Shown here: piece after piece, positions 22,694 to 32,290 of the stretch
Position numbering within the stretch: the first letter of the stretch is position 1
Layout of the letters: every line of letters starts with the position of its first letter
Assembly: GCA_933228895.1 (NCBI GenBank)
Contig: OW121847.1
Location: 84,361,656-84,425,655, forward strand
Origin: Platycnemis pennipes
Lineage: Eukaryota; Arthropoda; Insecta; Odonata; Platycnemididae
DNA: 64,000 bases
Direction: 5' to 3'
Notes under the pieces: generated by a model
Told to the model about the DNA's origin: nothing
Seen by the model: only the letters and a program-made list of their open reading frames with translations
Databases searched by the model: none
Made by a program: the position numbers and the translations under genes

Positions 22694-23560
22694 CACTGTA
22701 TGTAGCAGACAAGGAAAGCCTGCCAATGGAAATAGAACACCTACGGGAAACAATCCGCCAAAATGGGTATACGGAGAGAGAGATTTCGCTGGGCCTGAAA
22801 AGAGCCAGTCACGATTACAAGAAAAGCCGCGTAGAAAGTCTCCTCAGTGCTGAAATGTCTCCCAAAGAGAAAAAAACCCATTGCGAGAGCTTGTCTGCCA
22901 TATGTTTCAACTGTCGCCGGAAAAATCAAAGCCAAATGGATCATCGAAACCATTCAGAAACCATTCATAAACCACCGAAAAAACTGCGTGGCGATTTAGT
23001 GCGAGTTAAGGACGAATTGGGACACAAAACACCTGGAGTTTACCGTATCCCATGTCAATGCGGAAAAGTATACATCGGAGAGATAGGGCGCACGATAGAG
23101 ACCCGAATAAAAGAGCACATAAGGTGTATTAGGTTGTTCCACCCGGAAAAATCTGCCTTGGCTGAACATAGCCTATCGGAAGATCACATCATCTCTTTTG
23201 ATGAGGCTCGATAGGTCTCCAAAGCAAATGGGTATTGGGATCGTCTCCTTAAAGAGGCCATCGAAATCAGGCAGGAAGAAAACACTTCAAATAAGGACAG
23301 GGGGTACATCCTCAGCTGGGAATGGAAACCGCTAATTAGAAAAATAACGGAAAAAAAGAGAAAACAATGCCCCCCGGATGAGACGGCTATATAAGCGCAA
23401 GTAGAATGCCCTGCAATCTTTATTGCTCTGAGGACAATGGAGGAGTATTCCACCGAAACGTCAGCAACCCAAAATCTTACTCGGCTTGAAATCCGAGAGT
23501 CATTTATTAATATATTTCGCCAAGAAAGAGCGAAATCCTTCATTAGTAGTTCTAAACATT
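22694..23560 (+). mobile_element. Penelope-like element, linker, GIY-YIG endonuclease and 3' end
   Basis: Continuation of the element at 20396. It reads ADKESLPMEIEHLRETIRQN, REISLGLKRA, then the GIY-YIG nuclease core GVYRIPCQCGKVYIGEIGRT, IETRIKEHIR and a KSALAEHSLSEDH segment. The Tyr pair of the GVYRIPC/YIGE motif and the Arg of RTIETR are present. A TAG stop at about 23212 is followed in frame by KANGYWDRLLKEAIEIRQEE, the normal C-terminal part. It is therefore inactive but recent enough to be clearly read. The 3' region carries a hammerhead-like motif. Confidence 0.85.
23423..23467 (+). ncRNA. Hammerhead-ribozyme-like motif (type I layout, degenerate)
   Basis: Core CTGAGGA (23428-23434, fits CUGANGA) and GAAAC followed by GTC (23455-23462) are spaced as in minimal hammerheads. 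TTGCT (23423-23427) pairs with AGCAA (23463-23467) as stem I. Stem III would be the two-base palindromic ACGT, as in minimal hammerheads that cleave as dimers. Stem II (TGGA/TCCA) is imperfect next to the core. Penelope-like elements are known to carry such ribozymes. Activity is unlikely without a better stem II. Confidence 0.4.
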
Positions 23561-23569
23561 AACATTAAA

Positions 23570-24165
23570 AAATAAAAATAACCTCAGAAATCATATTAAC
23601 ACGTGCGAGAAAGTGATTTATGGATGATGGAAGAGTCTCAATAACGCGAGGATAATATACCTAGGCTACGAAATTCTGAAAATAAACACGTTACTTAGGG
23701 AAAATAATTATCATTATTTATGCTTATAAACATAAATTTCGAGAAAATTCATTATTATTCTCACATTCAATTACTACTCTCACATTGAGGAATTTCGACA
23801 ACACGCTACCCACAGCACATGGAATTATGTAACAAATATTTTATTGCTCCTTTATTGTATCATGATCATTAATGAGTTTCAAAAGGCAACTGGCGATTGC
23901 ATCTCAATTCAAGAATCTCTATAATGAGATATTCTTACCAACCCTTTCGCATTTAAAATTATTCCCCGTAGTTTACTCGATAAAATCTAAACGCGAGGAT
24001 AGAGGGGAGATTTCTCAACAGGCAAACGTGACCTCCCTACGCACGCCAATCTCCATCAAGATTACGACTTATTTTTCGGCGAGTGCAATTCATGAGAAAA
24101 CTTGGATTGTGAGCGAGGGAATTACGGACCGGAATTAAGGGAATGCTACATTTTTTCCGTAATTC
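23570..24165. other. AT-rich spacer upstream of the GPCR
   Basis: No gene is seen. GC content rises from about 24165 toward the GPCR promoter. Confidence 0.5.
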
Positions 24166-24593
24166 ACGCCCAGGAATTACGGCGACCCTCTTGCGGAAGC
24201 ACGCTTCCGTGTACCAGACGTGTGCTGGTGAGCCGTCACCTTTCGCGAGCGCGCAGAGGGGAAAACGACCCCGTGGGGCAGCGGTAAATAAGGGAGGGAC
24301 GGAATGAAGGGTAATGGGACAAATTACATGCGCGCGCCGGGACCGAGGGTGCGTGAGCGAGTCAGATAGGGGAGGGAAAGCGTGAGAGGAAAGGTGGGAA
24401 ATGGAAATTAAGAAAAAAACAAAAATAAATCAAACGAAATTTTAAAAAAAGGCATGTGAGGGGAAAAAAACTAAGGGTGGTATAAATATTCCGACTCCAC
24501 GCCTCCGCAAAGTCTACATGTGGAACGGTGCCATACCCGCGCTCTGACAAACCCCTTAAAGTCTCCTCCCTCGCCCCGACAGTTGCCCCCGGC
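24166..24593 (+). promoter_or_regulatory. GPCR promoter and 5' leader region
   Basis: A GC-richer stretch with many CpGs (24180-24360) precedes a TATAAATA box at 24481-24488, 105 bp upstream of the chosen start. A TAA at 24483-24485 closes the reading frame upstream. A short upstream ORF (ATG 24518, stop 24545-24547, nine codons) lies in the likely leader and may reduce translation. Transcription could also start further upstream with a longer leader. Confidence 0.4.
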
Positions 24594-24903
24594 ATGTCCG
24601 GAGGCGTGACCGCTGCCGCCGCCGCCGCTGCCGCCGCCGCCGCCGCTGCCGCAGCCGCCGCCGCGGCCGAGGCCGGAGTGGGCGACGCCGACTCCTTCAA
24701 CCCGACAGCGTCGAACGTGCCCTCGCTGGGTGGGGATGCGGCCGACGCCGGCTCCACCGGGGCCGTCTCGCCCGTCACCCTCAGCGGACAGTGGAGCCGA
24801 GTGGCCCGGCTTCTCCTGCTGGCAAGCCTGGCGGTCATCGGCAGCGTCGGTAACGTTTTCATGATTAGTGCCGTCATGATAGAGGACCATCTCAAGAAGA
24901 GAG
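24594..24903 (+). CDS. Orphan class A GPCR, exon 1 (residues 1-103)
   Basis: First coding exon of a 420-residue rhodopsin-like receptor for an extracellular ligand. ATG 24594 is chosen because it is the first ATG in frame after the TAA at 24483. The extracellular N-terminus has an alanine run (residues 7-25) and is Gly/Ala/Ser-rich. It has no usable N-glycosylation sequon and no signal peptide. TM1 covers about residues 70-96 with the GSVGNVFMI signature (Asn87 = N1.50). The exon ends KKR + one base at AGAG|GTAAGC. Spliced to the exon at 36122 it gives KKRGNAFLVNVALADLL, the expected intracellular loop 1 into TM2, which fixes both exons and the phase. The antisense open frames here are shadows. 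Confidence 0.85.
24612..24668 (+). repeat. Polyalanine-coding GCN tract (19 codons)
   Basis: Nineteen uninterrupted Ala codons, mostly GCC with GCT, GCA and GCG interspersed, in the receptor N-terminus. Mixed codons make slippage less likely than in a pure repeat, but length polymorphism is still plausible. Confidence 0.9.
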
Positions 24904-25043
24904 GTAAGCCCTGAACGGTCCCGAGATCTTTGGAGTAAGCTAAGCGGAGAGACTCCGCGAGCGGTCCCACATTCGAGCCATCGCATGATGGCTGTCCTCG
25001 AATGTGGTGCCACGGTATACATGTGTACTAGAGAGGTTCTCTT

Positions 25044-25169
25044 GAGTAGGGTGGGATACATTCCTCATTGAGAGGATGAACGAAGATTGAATCACAGTAA
25101 AACCACGAATACTCCGGGCTTATTCTCTCCATTCTCCCATTCATTAATCGTGAATCATACGCATCATTT
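25044..25169 (+). repeat. 126-bp direct repeat, copy 1
   Basis: Matches 25624-25749 at 119 of 126 positions without any gap; the offset is exactly 580 bp. It starts GAGTAGGGTGGGATACATTC. The sequence between the copies is not repeated. There are no terminal inverted repeats, and the origin is unknown. Confidence 0.85.
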
Positions 25170-25623
25170 TGTCGGCATAAATACCAAAATAAATAAGCTA
25201 TGAAATGGTAATAGGAGTTCCTCATGTGGTAGATTGATTGAGATGAACCAGTATGATGGTGATTTCCAGTATGAACACGGTATCATACAATTGCTTATAA
25301 ACTGAAATGTAATCCAAGTTACTTCTGAAACTTCTCCTTCGGAATGATATCAACTTCATCCTCTAGTTTTTCAATATTTTTTGAAGTGGGTTGTTGAGGC
25401 CGAGACTTAGTGGAATTCCATAATAAAAAAAGCTTTCTTTACGATTTCCTTTCTCAAGATTTTCAATAATTATTTACTATCTCGCAATGATTATTCATTA
25501 ATTTTCAATTTTAATTTGTTTTTTTTAATACAGAGTGTATTTCTCCCTTCAATTATTTGCAATGAGGCCGGATTACATGCCTGTTTGCAGTGTTATCGTA
25601 ACCAGCGCTTATTAAACGCAGGG

Positions 25624-25749
25624 GAGTAGGGTGGGATACATTCCTCATTGTGAGGATGAACGGAGATTGAATCACAGTAAAGCCACTAATACTCCGGGCC
25701 TATTCTCTCCATTCTCCCATTCATTAATGGTGAATCATACGCATAATTT
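25624..25749 (+). repeat. 126-bp direct repeat, copy 2
   Basis: Partner of 25044-25169, differing by seven substitutions. Two inserted copies of one short element, or LTR-like ends around a deleted body, are possible. Confidence 0.85.
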
Positions 25750-25985
25750 GAAGTTAGTTTAGACAAGAAACGCTTCTTAAATTGGTCAGAAGAAATATGG
25801 TTACAACGGCAACGTGCATCTAAATATTTATTTAAGACTAATTTGCCGAATTTAGTACAATTATGCCTACCTACCTCTGCGTTCGTAAGGTCGGATTCAA
25901 TGCAGACATCAACAAGTCCCACGAGGACTATCACCCTGAACCATTCGCACCACCGAGCTGATCTATGTCTATATTACCCTACTAA

Positions 25986-26045
25986 CAAGCACGAGGGTGG
26001 GTGGCAGGGGGGTAGATAGTCACCAAGTATGCACTATTTACATGT
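25986..26045 (-). mobile_element. LINE family A 3' tail scrap
   Basis: Carries the ACGAGGGTGGGTGGCAGGGG box and TCACCAAGTATGCACTA. It lies just before another tail in the same orientation. Confidence 0.6.
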
Positions 26046-26051
26046 ACTAAT

Positions 26052-26770
26052 ATCTCATCTACATCTAAGTAATACCCTGCAAGCCACCGCGAGGGTGTGT
26101 AGCAGGGGGTGAAGATCACCAAACATGCACTATAGACATTCAACTAGGCTACTGCATGGAAACGTTATGTAATAGGGTCATATGCAGCCATATGGTTAGT
26201 ATCTACCTACATGGTAATAAAGTAGTATTGGCTATGATGTCATTTTTCTAAATATTTTTTAATGTATTTACCTACCATACATGGGTTAGTAATGTTAATT
26301 CATGCATCATGCACTACAGACTACTCTAATATATATAGAATACAAATTATATATAATAGTACATAAATAGAATAGACTTATATATAGAATAAACTAATAT
26401 CCAGAATACTACTTAATTAGAATTTGCTTGTAACACATTGCGGGATAGACACTGCAACGTTCTTTTCGCACAACACGCTAAGAGTTGCCCAATTAAAATC
26501 ACACAGACACACAAATAAGGTTCATGCAGTCATGTACAAAAGGCTAAAATTGACATTACCCATCCTAATTATCTCTCTAGTAACTTCGATATTTACCTTC
26601 ATGCCCCATATTGTACACGGAAAAATCGACATATTATACCGCTCTGTCTTATTATCTACTTAATTTCATATTTTTTCTTTATGCTTTCTTTATGCGTAGT
26701 ACATACTGGGGGTTCAAATATATTTTTAATATATTCAGTAAAGTTATAGTAGGTACATCTCCATGTTTTG
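26052..26770 (-). mobile_element. LINE family A, 5'-truncated 3' part
   Basis: The 3' end box (CTGCAAGCCACCGCGAGGG) at 26078-26096 is followed by the same 3' UTR order as in 21029-21300 (ATGCATCATGCACTAC.GACTACTCTA at about 26303). Further on, very diverged C-terminal coding sequence similar to the segment near 21330-21360 reaches about 26750. The coding part is unreadable. Confidence 0.6.
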
Positions 26771-26866
26771 CAGGAAATTTAGCTTTTATTCCAACCAACC
26801 TTAACACATCTCAACACATTCGAAACACACCTTAAAACATTTTCCCAAACCTAGATACTCTTTCAT

Positions 26867-26947
26867 CTACACGATACCCTGCAAGTCACCGCGAGGGTGT
26901 GTGGCAGGGGGTGAAGATCACCAAGCATGCAAGATCACCAAGCATGC
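26867..26947 (-). mobile_element. LINE family A 3' tail with short internal duplication
   Basis: Has the conserved CACCGCGAGGGTGTGTGGCA box. AGATCACCAAGCATGCA is present twice in tandem at its truncated end (about 26916-26947). Confidence 0.75.
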
Positions 26948-27221
26948 AGCAAACTGTCCAATTAAAACATCAAACTATAAATCTGGATATCATTTACTAT
27001 CTTAGATAAGTTAATATGATGTATGGATACGTGGATCCCAACTCATGATGATGCCTAACTGATGGAAGGTACCTACTCTCCAAAACCCTAAAGCTCACGG
27101 AGATCAGCTTTTGATGTCCTACACCATAAGTATGCGACATGACCGGTAAAAACTGGTAGGAAAGATAAGTTCGCGATAAAAAATGTACATAAAATGCATG
27201 AATTATAATTAAAGAGAATAC

Positions 27222-27462
27222 CTGAATATCGCCTTATTTCACGATGTGGTTTCTCCGTTGTCATGGAGTGCAACGAGATGGGTCTTGATGAGAGCGCCAT
27301 GTTACCCATGCTACTGCCGAAGGTTGCTATGGAGCTGTTTATTGAACTCCTAATGATACAAATGGCGTCCGCTGGACGTGCACAGCCTTTTCCTATGGAG
27401 ATATTGCTGCACGCGCGAGTCGCTGAATTAACCACTCCATCAATAGTGAGCCCGTGCAGCTG
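27222..27462 (-). other. Open, splice-bounded segment of unknown nature
   Basis: The minus strand is open for 80 codons (starts QLHGLTIDGV, ends REIRRYSG). It is flanked by an acceptor-like TTTCTTTCAG and a donor-like CAG|GTATTC, and is GC-richer than its surroundings. The + strand is also open over most of it (27263-27466, 67 codons). I recognise no domain in either reading. It could be an exon of an antisense gene, a transposon fragment or chance. Confidence 0.25.
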
Positions 27463-27910
27463 CTGAAAGAAACGCAGAGGTATTAATCACCACGCTCAAT
27501 ATAATTTTAACTCAATAAACTAATTATATTGACAATTCAAAAATTTTAGGCGTCTGAAATTAAGTTTCAGCCTATCTATCCATCAATATAAAGCAAAACT
27601 AGTCACGACCGTGGTTGTGACTGAAAAAATTCTTCGGTTAAATTATCCGTTTATCATGCTGTTTCTATGATTTTTTTCTGAGAAAATTAATAAAAAAGGT
27701 CTTTTAACCCTCATTTCCATGTAATTAACCCAAATTACGGCGTTTTCTTACTCTTTTTCAGTCCCTATACACACATGTGTAAAAATATATTTTGTTTATA
27801 TCACAATACTTGATTTAAAACACAATACAGCTAAAATTCGATACGCTTATTAATTCCAGCATATAATTTGGTTTCATCATCATCATAATCACAAGTCAAC
27901 AATCCTAAAT

Positions 27911-28135
27911 CACGTTTCACACGATATTTGATCCAGTACAAGGTCGAGGGTATTATTTAGTATGATAGCTTTCCAGTATACATAGTGTGATATAGAACCA
28001 GTATGATGGCTAACAAGCATGATCGCTTTCATACTCGCTGAGACACTTTATTTCATACTTAATTCGGAACTAGTTTGCTACTAGCTCTCAGTAGGGCCCA
28101 GTGGCGGTCAGCCAATCACGTCACGTTTCAGTTTC
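27911..28135 (+). mobile_element. MITE family 1, copy inverted relative to 48544-48774
   Basis: Starts CGTTTCACACGATATTTGATCCAG and follows the reverse complement of the 48.5 kb element through CTTTCCAGTAT, GAACCAGTATGATGGCTA, CTAGCTCTCAGTAGG and CAATCACGTCACGTT. The distal terminal repeat is degraded. Confidence 0.65.
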
Positions 28136-28424
28136 TGTGTGACTTTCTCTTTTTTACATTAGAATTACGATAAATACCACTTAATAGCAAGCACAAGTTT
28201 CATGATTGTGTTAAATCCGCTAGGACGTTTCCAATGAATCCGTCCTAAATATTAAGTAGCGGCTAGCACACTAGGTCTTAAAAAATTATTCAGAAGATAT
28301 GAGAGATCTTACAAAGGGAGGCTACGTACCTTGACTGCGCGATTTGAATACCGTAAATTTTATTTTTTTATGAAGTAGAGTTGGGTCAGGGGTAAAGTTC
28401 GGGGTACTCAATGTGAATATTTTA

Positions 28425-29237
28425 AGATCTAAACTACCTCTCGCCATTTCTTTTAACGTGGAATCCATTAAATATCTTGGAATAAGACTGACACATGATC
28501 TTTCCTGGGGTAAACACATACGTGAAATAATGGGTCAAGCGAATCGTAAACTGGGATTCATCAAAAGAGGACTGGGTAAATGTGACGATCATGTACGAGA
28601 AATCAGCTACTTTACCCTTGTAAGACATCATTTGGAATATGTTGCCAGTGCATGGGATCCCTACGAAATCGGTCTAAATAATGAACCTAAACGTGTGCAG
28701 CGAAGATCGGCAAGATTTGTAAAGGGACGGTACTCTTATTAGTGTAACCAGTCTATTAAATGAATTAATTTTGGAATCATTTTCAGATCGCAGGTTGAAA
28801 TTTAGACTTATCACTTGAACAATTTCCAAGACCATATTTTCAGTGATGATGTTAAAAATATTTTGCGAACCCCAACTTAACTATGGTAGACTGGACCATA
28901 ATCACAATATTAGAGAAATTGATTGCCGAACTGACAGATTCAAAATGTCCTTTTTTCCTCGTACAATTAGGGATATGGATAACGGTAAATATATCCAGTA
29001 CGAGTGTAGCAATGGATAACATTGATAGCTACATGTTGGAATAAGGTCTTGAAGCTAACCCAACTAACAGCATGTTTTTGCTTATTTATTTTTATCTTTT
29101 TTAAAATAGTGTAGTTTAGAACAGTATATAATGATATCAATCCTTTTTTATGCATGATATGTAGTGCATTTTTGGTGAGAATTCACCCCCCTGCCACACA
29201 CATTTATGGTGGATTGCAGAGTATTATGTAGATGTAA
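28425..29237 (+). mobile_element. LINE family B, 5'-truncated copy
   Basis: It encodes VESIKYLGIRLTHDLSWGKH, IREIMGQANRKLGFIKRGL, LVRHHLEYVASAWDPYE and RRSARFVKGRY, then frameshifts. It continues on to IDCRTDRFKMSFFPRT. These are the C-terminal domains after the reverse transcriptase core in CR1/Jockey-like LINEs. The 3' UTR matches the copies at 19676 and 34186 and ends GTATTATGTAGATGTA. Confidence 0.8.
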
Positions 29238-29361
29238 ATATTCTAGTTGCATGAGACCCTATAGTTGCATGTTTGCATGACGGTAGTGCATGCATGGTGT
29301 TCTTCACCCCCTGCCACACACCCTCGCGGTGGCTTGCAGGGCATCGTGTAGATGTAGATGT
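29238..29361 (+). mobile_element. LINE family A 3' tail, + strand
   Basis: Directly abuts the LINE B copy. It contains TAGTTGCATGAGACCCTAT, the CACCCCCTGCCACACACCC box and a CATCGTGTAGATGTAGATG end. The (TAGATG)-type tail is that of the other family A copies. Confidence 0.8.
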
Positions 29362-29390
29362 CTTATGCTGGATCAAGCACCGTGTGAACT
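29362..29390. mobile_element. MITE family 1 terminal fragment
   Basis: GCTGGATCAAGCACCGTGTGAACTGGCC matches the right terminal repeat of the element at 48544-48774. Confidence 0.45.
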
Positions 29391-29429
29391 GGCCTTGAGA
29401 ATTACTTGACGCAGTTCTCCACTCTTGAT

Positions 29430-29700
29430 CTCTTATCAGCTAACCCCTTCATATTAACATGATTCTTCTCTTTGGCATCCTTAAAAACACTCTCCATAAT
29501 TCTCATGCGAGGTCTTCCTTTTCTATCCTTCCCGTTCTCTCGACGATTGTCTTAATCAGGTTATTTAATTAGTCTCAAGATGATGCCGATTTAGTTGTCC
29601 CATCTTCTTTTCAAAGTTTTTAGAAGAATCGTCCTTCATTCCGCCCTATGAGGACTTCTTCGTTTTTCACTTGGTCGTTCAATTTTATAATTGTTACTCT
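29430..29700 (-). mobile_element. Probable LINE C-terminal remnant
   Basis: The minus strand reads ENGKDRKGRPRMRIMESVFK, DAKEKNHVNMKGLADKRS and, further 5', EKRRSPHRAE-like residues. This resembles the poorly conserved tails of RTE-like LINE proteins. Family assignment is uncertain. Confidence 0.35.
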
Positions 29701-29869
29701 TACGTAAATATTAATGGGGACGTTTTCCATAATTTTTTTATTGCCGAATATGATAGAGTTTGCAAAATAAAAAGACCTGTATTTTTCCGTTTTTTGATCC
29801 GTCAATTATTTCGCGAGTTATAAGCGGCGAAAAACTGATGTTTTTAACCCTTTCGGAAAAGTGGGTGTG

Positions 29870-30110
29870 GTGCAACCTCTGACGTATATCGACTTCGTCC
29901 AATCACAACTGAGCCCGCGAAGCTACTTCGCCTTATCGCAAAGGGGGGGACACAGCTGACTCGGCCAACGGGAGCGATTTCGACAGCATCTGTGCGAGCA
30001 GACCTTCCGAGAATTCCCCTCCTCTTCCTTCCACCTCCCACCAAAGCAGTCAAGGACAGGAGGAAAATGACGTCAATGTTATCACAGCAGCTCTTTAGGT
30101 GGGCGTCACC
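29870..30110. promoter_or_regulatory. Promoter-like GC-rich block with CCAAT and CRE
   Basis: A GC-richer island in AT-rich intron sequence. It has a CCAAT box near 29900 and a perfect CRE palindrome TGACGTCA at 30068-30075. It could be an internal promoter or enhancer of the GPCR, the promoter of an unseen antisense transcript, or a repeat. No transcript start can be shown. Confidence 0.3.
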
Positions 30111-30467
30111 TTTTGCTTATTTTGATTTTTGATTTATGAGTGAATGGTTGTGGTTAGAAGATTAATTTTTTCACTAAAATTCTTTTTTCGTTTCCATCTA
30201 ACAATTTCGTGCAAAAAATTGCGATTTCGGTTCCGAGTGAACGCCCCCATTGTGGATCCCTCCTTCCTCTTAGGGAGATAATGGTTAGAGCGTCGCATTA
30301 GAAAGCAGATAAAAAAGGAATAAAGAGATGCAGTTAACTACTACTTGAACTAAGAGGGATACAATTAACAAAATACTATGAAGAATACAATAATGTCGAG
30401 CGCATATTAAGGACAAGCATTATCTAGCATGTCTCCATGTAGTAGTCTAGTTTCATGTCAATAATGC

Positions 30468-30743
30468 ATCTACATCAACATAATACCCTGCAAGCCACCG
30501 TGAAGGTGTATGGCAAGGAAAAAAAGGTAGAGAGTAGATGTCACATACTCATATCATCATATCTTACGTTATAGTTCTCACATATTCAGATACTACTAAC
30601 TGCCTACATATAAACCCTACTCTATTTACCCTATCTATTTGTTGAGCGACCTGACACATTTTTAAATTGAATAGCGTTCGGTGATCTTCACCCTCTACCA
30701 CAAACCCTCGTGGTGGCTCGCAGGGTATTACGTAGATGTAGAT
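30468..30743. mobile_element. Two LINE family A tails facing each other
   Basis: A minus-strand tail (30468-30520, CATCTACATCAACATAATA and CTGCAAGCCACCGTGAAGG) and a plus-strand tail (30681-30743, GTGATCTTCACCCTCTACCA and TTACGTAGATGTAGAT) form an inverted pair separated by about 160 bp. Confidence 0.6.
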
Positions 30744-31124
30744 AATATATGTTTCGAATCTATATCCCTTCCAACTGGTTATCACATTGCAAATAGCTCC
30801 AAATAAATACATTAACATAAAGTGATTTTCAATAAGACAAAGAGTTGAAGTCCTCCAATGAACAAGGTTTCTTGTAATTAGGGTTCCATAAATACTTTCA
30901 TTTTAATCATTGTTGACACACATCAGTTCGTACACCAGAAGCTGTCATTAGGTAAACACTTCATTCCTCAATACAAAAGACCGAAAAAGTATAGAGCAGA
31001 CATTACAAATTCGCCGGAATCGTTTCATTAATAGTAGCCTTGGGTTTTAGGTGCTCCAACGATATCCTTATGCTATATCATAATTTTATATGGTATATGA
31101 TGTTACATCGCACCGGATGACCTA

Positions 31125-31265
31125 AGATCTTACTCCTACGACGAACACAACACCCATGCCCTCTGCGGGATTCGAACCTACGACCTTTGGGTTGCCAGGT
31201 CAGCGCGTTACAGTCCTGGATACCACGTTGGTTGGTGTAATCGCCCACATGGGTGCTCCCTTATT
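31125..31265 (-). mobile_element. tRNA-derived SINE (promoter region)
   Basis: The minus strand carries a tRNA-like head: GGTATCCAGGACTGTAACGC in the A-box position, GGCAACCCAAAGG, and a perfect B box GGTTCGAATCCC (about 31169-31180). GCATGGGTGTTGTGTTCGTC follows, as in other invertebrate SINEs. The cloverleaf is incomplete, so it is not a functional tRNA gene. Confidence 0.6.
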
Positions 31266-31469
31266 ATAATTATTGAAGTCTGTTCCAATATCTCTGCATT
31301 AGATACATTCTAGGATTACTATATCAAATCTGGATTAGTCTTACCTTCATGATACAGCCCATCAGTGGCAACTATAAAAGGTATCAAATGTAAAATTGCA
31401 TATTACTACAAAAGAATTTATATTAAACTTTCGAAAATCACCTCAATTTCAATCGACAGGGCGAACTGA

Positions 31470-32290
31470 ACGAAATGAAAGTGGTTTCGCCGGGGAAAGA
31501 AGCTGAAACATGAGCTTTGCAACTCGCGGATAGGAGCCCACGCAGGCGTTACTTCCCCAGAGTAGAGACCCACGTACGCCTGAAATGGGTGGAATGAAGA
31601 TGAACCTCAGTGACCCCGGGAGGCACCTTCATTGGGTCGCGTCAAGTCCGTGAGAAACAACTCTCCCTACTTCCCTGGTGTCCATTTTGAAGTTCTCCGC
31701 GGATACACCCTGGTGGGATAGAGGTCGCCTTTTCTCCGGAGATCTGAATGGGATCGCGAAACCCTCTCAACCGGTCTGGGTCGCAACTCCCGCCACAATC
31801 CACTCGTCCCCTACGACCCCCTTTCAACTTCCCCTCGGAGACACTGCGCCAGGGGATTCACCTGTCCGTCCTTAATCGCGGCCCCGTAATCGACCCCCTC
31901 CCCCCACAACCCTTAATGTTTCCCTTCAACCCCTGCGGGTCGAACCGTCCTCAAAAACTCCACGTCCTCTCCCCCAGACAGATTTCTACCTTCTTCCTCC
32001 CCCCCGCCATTCACTCTCGCCACTCGAGCCCCCTGTCACCCTCGCCCAGCACACGCGGAAGCGGAGGGAAAGACCTCCGACAGCACCACCACCACCATAG
32101 TGGACGAATCGATAGCATACGACGACCAATCCGCCTCCTCCTCCCCCAAACCGCTGCCCTCCTTCCCCAACGGGTCGTCATTTCTCTCTTCTTCTCCTTA
32201 TTCCCCTGCAAAGAGGGAAGCGAGCTGAAAGGGGGCGTGGGCTTCCACTCCGCCTCGGACGTCTCCCGATCCACCCCATGAAAACCCACG
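31470..32290. other. GC-rich block in the GPCR intron
   Basis: An abrupt rise in GC with C-runs on the + strand. Overlapping open frames on both strands (for example + 31748-32281, 177 codons, Pro/Ser-rich with a five-His run) are most simply explained by low AT content and scarce stops. It may be a CpG-rich regulatory block or a GC-rich repeat. No domain is recognised. Confidence 0.3.

Noticed and set aside
24362..25061. Long antisense ORFs over GPCR exon 1 (Ala/Gly-rich)
   Set aside because: They are shadows of the GCC repeat in the receptor exon.
31748..32281. 177-codon + strand ORF with a His run
   Set aside because: It lies in a GC-rich block with open frames on both strands, has no recognisable domain, sits inside the GPCR intron and is best explained by low stop frequency.
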